A stretch of 64,000 bases of DNA from Fischerella thermalis PCC 7521 (GTDB taxonomy: Bacteria > Cyanobacteriota > Cyanobacteriia > Cyanobacteriales > Nostocaceae): assembly GCF_000317225.1 (NCBI RefSeq), contig NZ_AJLL01000046.1, forward strand, positions 1 to 64,000, written 5' to 3'. The notes below the pieces were generated by a model, which worked only from the letters and a program-made list of their open reading frames with translations, made no database searches and was not told the DNA's origin. Position numbers and translations under genes: made by a program. Numbering within the stretch: the stretch's first letter is position 1; every line of letters starts with the position of its first letter. Below are positions 1 through 8,502 of this stretch, one piece after another.

Positions 1-1164
1 TTATTAGAAGCATTGCAATTATTGCAACTCAATCCCTTAATTGCAAACTTATCAGCAGAACTGTCAGCAGGAACTCGCCCTGGACAAAGCTTACTAGAAG
101 TACAAGTCAAGGAAGCCGATAGTTTTAACGTACAGTTGATTTTGGATAATGGGCGATCGCCTGCTGTCGGCAGTTTTCGTCGACAAATACAAATAAGCGA
201 AGCTAATCTGTCTGGATGGGGCGATCGCATTAGCGCCGTTTACGCCAATACCGATGGTAGTAATGCCTTTGATATAAATTATACTCTGCCCCTCAACCCC
301 CGCAATCGTACTTTGTCGCTGAGCTTCGGTTTCTCTAACAACAATGTTATAGAAAGACCCTTTGATGTCCTGGATATTCAGTCCAACTCCAGTTACTACG
401 AACTAACGCTGCGTCAGCCTCTACTACAAAAACCGACTCAAGAATTTGCTTTAGGTATCACAACAAGTCACCGCCGCAGCAAAGCCACCTTTTTGGACGG
501 AGAAGTTCCTTTTCCTGGGACAGGTACAGATGCAGAGGGAAGAACACGGGTAACAGCTGTGCGCTTTTTTCAAGAGTGGGTTTCTCGTGATAGCCAGCAG
601 GTATTTGCCATACGTTCTCAATTCAGTGTCGGACTTGATCTTTTTGATGCCACTATCAGCGAAACTTTCCCTGATACTCGTTTTGTCGCTTGGAGAGGAC
701 AAGCCCAGTGGGTGCGCTTATTAGCTCGCGACACTTTGTTGCTGCTACGAGGTGATCTACAACTAGCAGATAGACCACTCATTCCTTTTGAACAAATTGG
801 TATTGGGGGTTTAGATAGCGTCCGGGGCTATCGTCAGGATGCTTTATTGACAGATAACGGCATTTTTCTATCTGCGGAAGTGCGAGTACCGATCGTTCGC
901 TTCTCAGGGCGCAACAACTTTTTGCAGATAGCTCCTTTTGTGGATTTTGGCAATGGTTGGAATGATTCCGGCAGATCGGACTTTCAAGTTCAACTCGATA
1001 GCAATACTTTACTATCTGTAGGATTAGGTCTACGCTTACAACTCCAAGACAATCTTACCGCTCGCCTTGATTGGGGTATTCTTTTAATCTCAATTGGTTT
1101 TGAGGATAAGGATTCATGGCAGGAAAACGGTTTGCACTTTTCTATTATTGCCAATCCCTTTTGA
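1..1164 (+). CDS. ShlB/FhaC-type (TpsB/Omp85 superfamily) outer-membrane transporter, C-terminal part
   Basis: The reading frame is open from the first base, so the N-terminus lies outside the window. About 387 residues remain and form the C-terminal beta-barrel of a two-partner-secretion pore, which exports a partner exoprotein across the outer membrane. A short POTRA-end segment (SLLEVQVKEA) is followed by many alternating amphipathic strands. The family signature VRGY (in GLDSVRGYRQD, near residue 270) marks the conserved barrel loop. The protein ends in Phe (ANPF), as is usual for Omp85-type barrels recognised by BamA. No exoprotein partner is visible downstream; it may lie upstream. The family call is firm but the substrate is unknown. 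Confidence 0.85.
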   Translation, partial: LLEALQLLQLNPLIANLSAELSAGTRPGQSLLEVQVKEADSFNVQLILDNGRSPAVGSFRRQIQISEANLSGWGDRISAVYANTDGSNAFDINYTLPLNPRNRTLSLSFGFSNNNVIERPFDVLDIQSNSSYYELTLRQPLLQKPTQEFALGITTSHRRSKATFLDGEVPFPGTGTDAEGRTRVTAVRFFQEWVSRDSQQVFAIRSQFSVGLDLFDATISETFPDTRFVAWRGQAQWVRLLARDTLLLLRGDLQLADRPLIPFEQIGIGGLDSVRGYRQDALLTDNGIFLSAEVRVPIVRFSGRNNFLQIAPFVDFGNGWNDSGRSDFQVQLDSNTLLSVGLGLRLQLQDNLTARLDWGILLISIGFEDKDSWQENGLHFSIIANPF

Positions 1165-1176
1165 TCATGAGGGAGG

Positions 1177-1213
1177 GTGTGAGGGGTGTGAGGGGTGTGA
1201 GGGGTGTGAGGGG
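1177..1213. repeat. Tandem 9-bp repeat GTGTGAGGG, four units
   Basis: Four consecutive GTGTGAGGG units begin 13 bases after the stop of the outer-membrane protein gene. They are followed by a CTACTAACCACTAACCATTAACC run, another short-repeat type seen across this window. An almost identical array lies at 30393-30428. In one frame of the opposite strand it encodes repeated Thr-Pro-His, which makes a spurious ORF. Confidence 0.9.
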
Positions 1214-1874
1214 TAGTAAACAACTACTAACCACTAACCATTAACCGTTGACTATACGAATGTTATTGTTACATTTTGTTGACAAATAAAATATTGTCAC
1301 AAATTTCGGTTAAAAACATTAATTGTTTGAAAATTCATTATCAGCTTAAGTTAGCTGGTCAAATTCAAATAGAGTTTGTAGTAGAAGGCTAAAAAAACCT
1401 TAAAATCGTCTAAAAAGTAATTTTTTACTACAAACAATTTTTTCAATTTTTTTGAGTGCATTTAACATTATTTTCTTACTTATTTATTTACAGTTAAAAC
1501 CTGGGTGACTCGATGACAATTTTCTAAACAGGAAGTAAAAAATAACTTACTGTTGATATGACTTTCAGGCAGGGATTTAACTTGGGATATATATAGCATT
1601 CCTGCCAAAAGTCAAAGGAAAAGCTTAGCCTTTTTACCCATAAAAGGTTAGTTTTTGCTGTAAATAATGTTTATTTTGATGTGGCAGCTTAGCTGCGTAC
1701 CACACTACACAATAGACGCATATATACCCACAGGGTAGAACACAAACAATTTCACAGTTAATGAAGATTGGGGTTAAATCTGATGGAATGTATTCCATTA
1801 TTAACTTCAAGTTTTGTTACCAAAATCGAAATTAACTCATTAAGTTCCAGACCAGGTGAAGAGGAGGTTCGTAA
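1214..1874. other. AT-rich intergenic region and susA leader
   Basis: About 660 bases without a credible ORF. It holds a small hairpin at about 1681-1703 (GTGGCAGC, then GCTGCGTACCAC). It ends with a strong ribosome binding site GAGGAGGT at 1861-1868, placed correctly for the ATG at 1875. The length suggests that susA has its own promoter region, but I cannot place -35/-10 boxes with confidence. Confidence 0.5.
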
Positions 1875-4298
1875 ATGTTTGATTTAATCCAAGAGATTCT
1901 CAAAGGTGATGAGAAAAATAATTTAGAGCAGTTTGTAAATTTGTTGCGCCAGTTAGAAAAAAAGTATTTGCTACGCAATGAAATTTTGAATTCATTTCAT
2001 GATTACTGCCAAAAACAGGAAAATTATGACCATCTTTACCACAGTTCTGATTTGAGTAAATTGGTTTATTTTACTCAAGAAATAATTTTGGATACCGAGA
2101 GTCTTTGTTTAGTTGTCCGTCCTCAAATTGCCACTCAACAGGCTTATCGGTTGTTAGAAGATTTCACGGTAGAGGCGATTAGCATTCAAGAGCTATTAAA
2201 TTTGCGCGATCGCTTAGTTAACCGCTATCACCCCCAAGAGGGTGAGGTGCTGAAAATAGATTTTCAACCCTTTTATGACTATTCGCCTGTAATCCGCGAT
2301 CCTAAAAATATTGGCAAAGGTGTAGCTTTTCTCAACCGCTACCTATCTAGCAAATTATTTGATGACAGTCGTCAGTGGCAAGATGCTTTGTTTAATTTTC
2401 TGCGTCTGCACCGCTACAATGATGCTCAACTGCTGATTAATGAACGTATCCAAACACAACAGCAGTTATCTAACTGTGTGAAGCGGGCATTAATTTTACT
2501 AGGAAAGTATCCTGCTGATACAGCTTACAAAAATTTCTGCACTGAATTACAAAATCTTGGTTTTGAACCTGGTTGGGGAAACACCGCCCATCGAGTACAG
2601 GAAACTCTGGAAATGTTGGATCAGTTGATAGATTCACCAGATCATCAAGTACTAGAAGATTTTATTTCTCGCATACCGATGATTTTCCGTATTCTTTTGG
2701 TTTCTCCTCACGGCTGGTTTGGACAGGAAGGGGTACTAGGAAGACCAGATACAGGTGGACAGGTAGTTTATATTCTCGACCAAGTAAAAGGGCTAGAAAA
2801 ACAAATCCAAGACAACATCAAACTATCAGGATTGGATGTACTTAACATTGAACCAAAAGTGATTGTCCTGACACGTTTGATCCCCAATAGTGAGGATACT
2901 ACCTGTCATCAGAGGCTAGAGAAAATTTATGATACTGATAATGCTTGGATTTTGCGCGTACCTTTTCGAGAATATAATCCCCAAATAACGCAAAATTGGA
3001 TTTCTCGGTTTGAAATTTGGCCTTACTTAGAAACCTTTGCCATTGATGCTGAACAAGAGTTACTCGAACAGTTGCAAGGTAAACCCGATTTGATTGTTGG
3101 CAATTATTCTGACGGCAATTTGGTAGCATTTTTGCTAGCACGACGGATGAATGTTACCCAATGTATTATTGCCCACGCCCTAGAAAAATCTAAGTATCTC
3201 TTCAGTAATCTTTATTGGCAAGACCTAGAGGATAAGTACCACTTTTCTTTGCAATTTACAGCAGATTTAATTGCTATGAATGGGGCAAATTTTATTGTCA
3301 GCAGCACTTACCAAGAAATTGTTGGTACACAAGATAGTGTTGGTCAGTACGAGTCTTATCAATCTTTTACTATGCCGGATTTATACCATGTGCTGAGCGG
3401 CATAGAGTTATTTAGTCCCAAGTTTAATATTGTTCCCCCTGGTGTGAATGAAGATGTCTATTTTCCTTACTCTAGGATAGAGGGGCGAAATTTAAGCGAT
3501 CGCTCACGTTTGGAAAACCTCTTGTTTACCCTCGAAGATGCAACCCAAGTTTTTGGTAAATTAGCAGATCCCAGCAAGCGCCCCCTATTTTCTATGGCGC
3601 GATTAGACAGGATTAAAAATCTCACTGGTTTAGCAGAATGCTTTGGTAAAAGCAAAGAACTACAAGAACGCTGCAATCTCATCCTCATCGCAGGTAAACT
3701 CAAGAGTGAAGATTCTACCGATCACGAAGAAATTAGCGAAATTGAGAAACTTTACCAAATCATCGACCAGTACAATTTGCACGGCAAAATTAGGTGGTTA
3801 GGCGTGCGTTTATCCAAGGATGACTCTGGTGAAGTTTATCGGGTGATAGGCGATCATCAAGGAATTTTTGTCCAACCAGCCTTATTTGAAGCCTTTGGTT
3901 TAACAATTCTAGAAGCAATGATTAGTGGGCTACCTACCTTTGCAACTCGCTTTGGTGGCCCTTTGGAAATCATCCAAGATCAGATCAATGGATTCTACAT
4001 TAACCCCACCGACCACACAGAAATGGCAGAGATCATTTTAAAATTCATTTCTAAGTGTGACCAAAACCCCAACTACTGGAACGAAATTTCCCAGCGCAGC
4101 CAAGAGCGTGTCTACAGCAACTATACTTGGAAAATCCATACCAATCGCCTACTATCTTTAGCAAAAATCTACAGCTTCTGGAACTACATCTCCAAGGAAC
4201 AACGCGAGGAGTTACTACGTTACACTGAGTCGTTGTTTCATCTAATTTACAAACCAAGAGCCAAGATGCTGTTAGAAAAGCATATGCACCGTCACTAA
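1875..4298 (+). CDS. susA: Sucrose synthase
   Basis: At 807 residues it matches the known size of cyanobacterial sucrose synthase, which reversibly converts sucrose plus a nucleoside diphosphate to NDP-glucose and fructose. In filamentous cyanobacteria this links sucrose to glycogen and diazotrophic metabolism. The N-terminal regulatory half is followed by a GT-B glycosyltransferase-4 fold. The sugar-binding segment GRPDTGGQVVYILDQ lies near residue 290 and ARLDRIKN near 575. The E-X7-E motif EAFGLTILE lies near 670. The start is well supported by GAGGAGGT seven bases upstream of ATG. The fused phosphatase or other extras of sucrose-phosphate synthase are absent, which favours SusA over SPS. 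The gene is preceded by a long leader and followed by a palindrome at 4323-4342. Confidence 0.96.
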   Translation: MFDLIQEILKGDEKNNLEQFVNLLRQLEKKYLLRNEILNSFHDYCQKQENYDHLYHSSDLSKLVYFTQEIILDTESLCLVVRPQIATQQAYRLLEDFTVEAISIQELLNLRDRLVNRYHPQEGEVLKIDFQPFYDYSPVIRDPKNIGKGVAFLNRYLSSKLFDDSRQWQDALFNFLRLHRYNDAQLLINERIQTQQQLSNCVKRALILLGKYPADTAYKNFCTELQNLGFEPGWGNTAHRVQETLEMLDQLIDSPDHQVLEDFISRIPMIFRILLVSPHGWFGQEGVLGRPDTGGQVVYILDQVKGLEKQIQDNIKLSGLDVLNIEPKVIVLTRLIPNSEDTTCHQRLEKIYDTDNAWILRVPFREYNPQITQNWISRFEIWPYLETFAIDAEQELLEQLQGKPDLIVGNYSDGNLVAFLLARRMNVTQCIIAHALEKSKYLFSNLYWQDLEDKYHFSLQFTADLIAMNGANFIVSSTYQEIVGTQDSVGQYESYQSFTMPDLYHVLSGIELFSPKFNIVPPGVNEDVYFPYSRIEGRNLSDRSRLENLLFTLEDATQVFGKLADPSKRPLFSMARLDRIKNLTGLAECFGKSKELQERCNLILIAGKLKSEDSTDHEEISEIEKLYQIIDQYNLHGKIRWLGVRLSKDDSGEVYRVIGDHQGIFVQPALFEAFGLTILEAMISGLPTFATRFGGPLEIIQDQINGFYINPTDHTEMAEIILKFISKCDQNPNYWNEISQRSQERVYSNYTWKIHTNRLLSLAKIYSFWNYISKEQREELLRYTESLFHLIYKPRAKMLLEKHMHRH

Positions 4299-4322
4299 CA
4301 GTCAATTGTCAGTGGTTGTACC

Positions 4323-4342
4323 AGACGTGCTATGGCACGTCT
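4323..4342. repeat. Palindromic small dispersed repeat after susA
   Basis: AGACGTGCTATGGCACGTCT is palindromic except for its two central flanking bases. It is a diverged copy of the palindrome found at 12159-12184 and 39654-39673. It lies 25 bases after the susA stop, is followed by CTACATTA, and could also act as a transcription terminator hairpin. Confidence 0.75.
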
Positions 4343-4651
4343 CTACATTAGTTATTTATTACTCCCTTTTCCCTAATTCCCGATTTCCAAGATAAAGATT
4401 TGTCAACGAGCTCTTGACTATACGTACATTTACTAGCAACATATCAGCTTGGTGTTGCCACTAGCTTGTGGTGTTCTGTCCTGAATAGCAGCGCAGATAC
4501 CCAACCTAGTCAGTCACGCACGAGTTCATCCGTTTCAGACCGCACACAGTAGCATAAGCCGCCTGGAGGAAACCTCGTACATCTGTTGAGAAAAATCACT
4601 CATTACCGAAGATTTTTCCCAAATACTGAACTAGATGTGTGAGGATTTTTA
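4343..4651. other. Intergenic region before the receiver gene
   Basis: About 300 bases with no ORF and no RNA family that I recognise. A weak GAGG at about 4641-4644 precedes the ATG at 4652. Confidence 0.4.
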
Positions 4652-5047
4652 ATGTTTATGCATGGGAAGCCATTAATTTTGGTTGTAGAACCAAATCTAC
4701 ATGAATTAGAAATTCTCAATAGTTATCTTAAGAAACTAGAATTTTCATGCATGTGTGCCAAACAAGGGGTAAGAGCTTTAATCCTGGCACAAACTCATAA
4801 ACCAGATTTAATATTTTTAGATATGGTTCTGCCTGACTTGAGCAGTATCCAAGTGATCTATTATCTCAAGCGTAACCCAGAAACCAATCAAATACCAATT
4901 ATTGGGCTAACATCTGGAAGCAGTGCAGAAGATTTCAATCCTGCTCTCCAGACGGGAGCTGTTGATTGCATTGCCAAACCCTTTAATTTCCATCAAATAC
5001 AATTTTGTCTTCGTCGTCATCTTAGCCTATTACACTCTTTTAACTAG
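4652..5047 (+). CDS. Stand-alone response regulator receiver protein
   Basis: This is a single receiver (CheY-like) domain of 131 residues with no output domain. Strand 1 reads LILVVEPN, so one residue of the usual acidic pair is replaced by Pro. The phospho-acceptor Asp is present in LIFLDMVLPD near residue 56. The conserved Thr/Ser (GLTSG) and Lys (AKPF) are also present, so phosphorylation remains plausible. No histidine kinase is adjacent. A second in-frame ATG lies two codons downstream (MFMHGK), and the exact start is uncertain. Its partner and output are unknown. Confidence 0.85.
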   Translation: MFMHGKPLILVVEPNLHELEILNSYLKKLEFSCMCAKQGVRALILAQTHKPDLIFLDMVLPDLSSIQVIYYLKRNPETNQIPIIGLTSGSSAEDFNPALQTGAVDCIAKPFNFHQIQFCLRRHLSLLHSFN

Positions 5048-5048
5048 T

Positions 5049-5219
5049 ATCTTGCACCTGTATTGTTAGCTCGCCAAGAAATAAATTTAAAGGGGTTTTA
5101 ACCGAAGTAAGCTTCAGCTTACTAGATAGTTATTTGAGTCAGTTTTAGCTGACTTTAGCTATTAGCCTTGAAATTTATTCCAATACGGACACGGAGTAAG
5201 GGTGAGTAAGGTGCAAGAT
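5049..5219. repeat. MITE-like element, ATCTTGCACC family, copy 1
   Basis: A 171-bp non-coding block bounded by inverted ends ATCTTGCACCT (left) and AGGTGCAAGAT (right). The interior contains CCAAGAAATAAATTT, a palindromic AAGTAAGCTTCAGCTTACT stretch and a GTCAGTTTTAGCTGACTT stretch. The same ordered set of motifs recurs at 34813-34968. No target duplication is evident. Confidence 0.7.
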
Positions 5220-5283
5220 TTAAGTTAACTAAATATCTGACTAATGGCTAATGGCAATGAACAAGCTCACAAGCTCGTAATTT

Positions 5284-5706
5284 TTAAAATGCACTGCTAT
5301 TCCAACCAGCGACATTTTTTTTACGAGCTTTGGGAATAGCTTGAGGATTGCGAACCTCAGGTAAATTTTCGATAAAAACAATTATTCCTGTACGTCCAGT
5401 TCTTAAATTTGTATGGCTAATTAAGTCTAATACAGGTTTATCAATCACTTCCTCAATCATATCTTGAATCTGCGGAACTATGATTCTGTCTATATCGATT
5501 CTTACTTGCTCAGCCAGAATATCAGAACCAGATTTCATTAAAATTTGCTCAACTTTAGTTACAGAATTTTCGAGGGTAATTGCTAATTCTCCATGAAAAA
5601 AATGGCAATTAATTTTTGTAGGACGCAAACCAAGTTCAACATTATACAGAGAACGAATACGATTGGAAATTTCTCTCTCTAATTGTCCAATAGTAGGTGC
5701 AGACAT
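5284..5706 (-). CDS. DUF2294 / MpsC-like domain protein
   Basis: A 140-residue soluble protein resembling the DUF2294 family, now named for MpsC of a staphylococcal membrane-potential-generating system. The typical N-terminal segment IGQLEREISNRIRSLYNVELGLRP is recognisable, followed by GRGP-free alpha/beta sequence and a short basic C-terminus. In cyanobacteria such genes stand alone, without MpsA or MpsB, and none is nearby here. The family assignment is from recognition and no function can be inferred. The ATG start lies just inside an AT-rich gap with no strong ribosome binding site. Confidence 0.7.
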   Translation of the reverse strand: MSAPTIGQLEREISNRIRSLYNVELGLRPTKINCHFFHGELAITLENSVTKVEQILMKSGSDILAEQVRIDIDRIIVPQIQDMIEEVIDKPVLDLISHTNLRTGRTGIIVFIENLPEVRNPQAIPKARKKNVAGWNSSAF

Positions 5707-6274
5707 ATTAATTTCCTATATTAGAAAAGCCCAAAAACCAAACATAAATATCAAAATCTTTTGGAAATCGTAAACGCTTATTCAATAAATATTTCACAAT
5801 CCAAAATCTGTCTTGAAAAGCTTTGAGCCTCGCGATCGCTTTCGGAGGTTACGCTAACGCTGGAAGTTGGCGCACCCTAACGGAAAGCCGCAAAGGGTCT
5901 ACAAACTTTTCGCAAAATCCAAAATGGTATAAGTTTTGCGAGAGATTTTATAGTGTCAATAATTTTCCTGAAATTGTAATCAGGAAAACATTCGGAAGAT
6001 TTTCATATTTAAATACATAAGAAGTATTAATAATTTTGGTAAATGTGAACACCCTGTGGTTTTACATTGCACAACATTTAATACCGTAGCATTTGTGATA
6101 TATAGATTGCGATGGTATCCAAATATTCATCACAAGAACCATAAAATAAGCATATATGCAGTTGTTTTGTATAAAAATAAATATATTAAATCAGTAATTT
6201 ACCGCATATTTAGAAAGAGAGTGAATACATAATGATGTTGATAAATGCGTATTAACTTGTCGAATTAGTTATTA
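5707..6274. other. Intergenic region with a cyanobacterial repeat fragment
   Basis: About 570 bases. At 5828-5905 there is a GC-richer patch containing GCGATCGC and GGTTACGCTAACGC, typical of cyanobacterial dispersed repeats. It accounts for a spurious 65-codon ORF. The remainder is AT-rich with no visible gene. Confidence 0.4.
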
Positions 6275-6316
6275 TAAGGCAGGAAGGATTAGTGCTGATT
6301 TTTCCTTCTGCCTTAG
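6275..6316 (-). terminator. Stem-loop downstream of the uracil operon
   Basis: An inverted repeat pairs AAGGCAGGAAGGA with TCCTTCTGCCTT around a loop of about 13 bases. It lies some 40 bases past the end of the uracil phosphoribosyltransferase gene, in the right place to end transcription of the minus-strand operon. No long U-run follows, so it may instead be a structural repeat. Confidence 0.5.
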
Positions 6317-6353
6317 TAAAAATAGTAAACGGCAAAAATTGGTAGTTAATAGC

Positions 6354-6989
6354 TCACTTAGTTCCAAATAATCTATCCCCAGCATCTCCTAATCCGGGAA
6401 TGATGTAGCCATGCTCATCCAACTTTTCATCTATAGCCGCAGTGTATATAGGTACATCAGGGTGTATCTGAGTGAAATGTTCGATTCCTTCTGGTGCAGC
6501 AAGTAAGCAAACAAACTTGATTGATTGCGGATTAGTTGATTTGAGTCTTTCTACTGCTGCGACAGCAGAATTACCAGTTGCCAGCATGGGATCGACTATC
6601 ACCACATCTCGCTTGTTGATGTCGTGGGGAACTTTAAAATAATACTCGACAGGAATCAAAGTTTTGGGATCGCGGTATAAACCAATATGTCCCACTCGTG
6701 CTGATGGTATCAGCTCTAGCATTCCGTCCAAAATTCCCTGTCCAGCCCGTTGAATAGAAATAATTACTAGCTTTTTGTCTGAAGCCAGAACAGGAGCATT
6801 CATCGGGGCTAAGGGTGTTTGAATTAGTTCACATTTGAGCTGTAAGTCTCGCGTTACCTCATATGCCAACAACATACTAATTTCTTTGAGGAGAAAGCGA
6901 AACTTTGCCGTACTGGTTTCAGCCTTACGCATGAGCGTCAGTTTGTGCTGAATTAATGGATGCTTAATTAGTATTACTTGATTTCCCAT
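6354..6989 (-). CDS. upp: Uracil phosphoribosyltransferase (UPRT)
   Basis: A 211-residue enzyme that makes UMP from uracil and PRPP. It shows the family layout: an N-terminal region with [27 protein letters not shown] near residue 80; the PRPP-binding loop [14 protein letters not shown] near residue 130; and the C-terminal [13 protein letters not shown] uracil-binding segment. The start ATG at 6989 (MGNQVIL) is chosen. The longer frame back to 7103 adds only a low-complexity Ser/Pro/His stretch encoded by a GGGGAGATGGGG-type repeat. It is the last gene of a minus-strand group with URC4 and URC1. In that setting it probably acts as URC6, the entry step of ribosylation-dependent uracil degradation, although pyrimidine salvage is equally open to it. 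Confidence 0.95.
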   Translation of the reverse strand: MGNQVILIKHPLIQHKLTLMRKAETSTAKFRFLLKEISMLLAYEVTRDLQLKCELIQTPLAPMNAPVLASDKKLVIISIQRAGQGILDGMLELIPSARVGHIGLYRDPKTLIPVEYYFKVPHDINKRDVVIVDPMLATGNSAVAAVERLKSTNPQSIKFVCLLAAPEGIEHFTQIHPDVPIYTAAIDEKLDEHGYIIPGLGDAGDRLFGTK

Positions 6990-6997
6990 GTTAGTGA

Positions 6998-7084
6998 TCG
7001 GGGATTGGGGGAGGTGGAGAGGTGGGGAGATGGGGGAGGTGGGGGAGATGGGGGGGGATGGGGGGGAGTGGGGGGAGTGTGAGG
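6998..7084. repeat. G-rich low-complexity repeat (GGGGAGATGGGGGAGGTG type)
   Basis: A run of GGGGAGGTGGAGAGGTGGGGAGATGGGGG-like units lies between URC4 and upp. It is followed by ACTAACTACTAACTACTAACC tandem 7-bp units up to about 7155. The same G-rich repeat type occurs at 30386, 32043, 39605, 40290, 44830, 53535 and 56680, several times inside genes. Confidence 0.8.
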
Positions 7085-7153
7085 AGTCAATAATAAAAAA
7101 CAACTAACTACTAACTACTAACCACCAACCACCAACTACCTACTACCTACTAG

Positions 7154-8404
7154 CTAAAATACTGTGCCATCACTTTCTATCTGTATGGGAGGGATACCAC
7201 CTGTCCGGAGTTGGGCAGCGATTTTTCGCCCAGCTGTCCAGGTTCCTCCCTGCAAAATTTTCACTAATGGTAATTCCTCATTACTCATGCCTAACTTTTT
7301 TCGCACTGTAGCAGCGATTTGATCTAGAAGAATCACAGTCAAGGCACGCCATTCGACGATAACTTCGGATGCTACTGACTGAGGCTGAGAACAAATATCT
7401 GGATGTTTAGCCTTGAGCAATCCCAAGTCTAGGCATAAGCCGCCATTGCGATATTCTGGTAATCCAGTTAGGGCATCTAAGTTTATGATTTCTATACCCA
7501 ATTCTTGGAGAGGTTCAAGCAGAGAATAACTCAGCCATTGAGATAGTTTGTGAAATGGAACCAAACCATCATCACTGACGGCTGGATGAAACCAGACATC
7601 TCCCAGATTTGACCCAGCAATTTCTAAGCGTCCGGGCCAAATGTCACTTAGTCCTTCTAAAACAGCACTTAACACAGTTGCAGCTGCTAGCTGATTATTT
7701 TTTTCTTTCTTCAAAAGATAATTTACCAGATTCCCAGGACGGGGATTTTGTTCTCCAAATATCTGGGGCGAAGCTAGCAGGAGGTGACCTAATTTTTGCA
7801 ATAATTGCGATCGCCCTGCAATTCCCACCAAGGGATTTTCTGTGGTTGCACCAAATCCATCGGCCAATTCTTTTTCTGTTAACTGCTGTAATTTTTGGGC
7901 ATCTGCTTGTAAAGGTTGATGGGGATCGCTGGCAAAAAGCCCTTGACAAAACATATGGTAACTAGCTACCGCCAACCCTTCAGAACGCTGAAAGCCCAAT
8001 TGAGTTTCTTTTTCATAAAAATGCCAGCGATCGCCAGCACCAGCATCCAATAACACACTAATGATTGCTAAATCAAACTTAGCAGCAGCTTTCTGGATTG
8101 GCGTCATCTCGGCTAACTTCTGATCCAAAAGAGCCAAACGTGGTACACCTCCAGCTTCAAAATGTCGCCAACGGCTATGAAATGGGATCTGTAAATCGGG
8201 ATACTGCTCCCGCATCACCGCAATCACATAATCTGCCACTTGTCCCAATTGATCTAAATCGCAAGCAAAATGATTAGACTTGCCTGCAACAGCCATTGTA
8301 AATATTTGTTCGCAACGCTCCCGGATCGCAATCGGCGATCGCAAATAAGCAACCACCTCAGTTTCGCTCCTTGGCGTTCTTTGCGCCTTGGCGGTTATTT
8401 CCAT
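7154..8404 (-). CDS. URC4/urg3 family protein (DUF1688), uracil catabolism
   Basis: A 416-residue protein of the DUF1688 family, named for yeast URC4 and Aspergillus urg3. The family is required for uracil breakdown after its conversion to UMP, but the chemistry is unsettled. Recognisable blocks are VAYLRSPIAIRERCEQIF, FACDLDQL, PFHSRWRHFEAGG, FDLAIISVLLDAGAGD.W and a C-terminal GGTWTAGRKIA. The ATG at 8404 is chosen because GGAGG lies about 12 bases upstream. Upstream in-frame codons to 8479 come from a repeat and the family begins later. The first 15 or so residues (ITAKAQRTPRSETE) are encoded by another dispersed repeat, so the N-terminus may be extended. It sits between URC1 and UPRT on the same strand. 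Confidence 0.88.
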   Translation of the reverse strand: MEITAKAQRTPRSETEVVAYLRSPIAIRERCEQIFTMAVAGKSNHFACDLDQLGQVADYVIAVMREQYPDLQIPFHSRWRHFEAGGVPRLALLDQKLAEMTPIQKAAAKFDLAIISVLLDAGAGDRWHFYEKETQLGFQRSEGLAVASYHMFCQGLFASDPHQPLQADAQKLQQLTEKELADGFGATTENPLVGIAGRSQLLQKLGHLLLASPQIFGEQNPRPGNLVNYLLKKEKNNQLAAATVLSAVLEGLSDIWPGRLEIAGSNLGDVWFHPAVSDDGLVPFHKLSQWLSYSLLEPLQELGIEIINLDALTGLPEYRNGGLCLDLGLLKAKHPDICSQPQSVASEVIVEWRALTVILLDQIAATVRKKLGMSNEELPLVKILQGGTWTAGRKIAAQLRTGGIPPIQIESDGTVF

Positions 8405-8502
8405 TTTCCTAACTTCCTCCAGCCGATACACCCCAAATAATGGTATTGGGTAATTGGTAATTGGCAGTAGTTTTCCCATTAGCCATTACCAATTACCATT
8501 GA

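Noticed and set aside
1177-1213. Possible CRISPR array
   Set aside because: The units are only 9 bases and directly adjacent with no spacers; the same holds for the 7- and 14-base arrays in this window.
5823-6020. 65-codon plus-strand frame starting at a TTG
   Set aside because: Its first half is a GCGATCGC/GGTTACGCTAACGC dispersed repeat; there is no ribosome binding site and no recognisable protein.
6990-7103. N-terminal extension of uracil phosphoribosyltransferase
   Set aside because: The extra 38 residues are Ser/Pro/His from a G-rich repeat, and the family start matches ATG at 6989.
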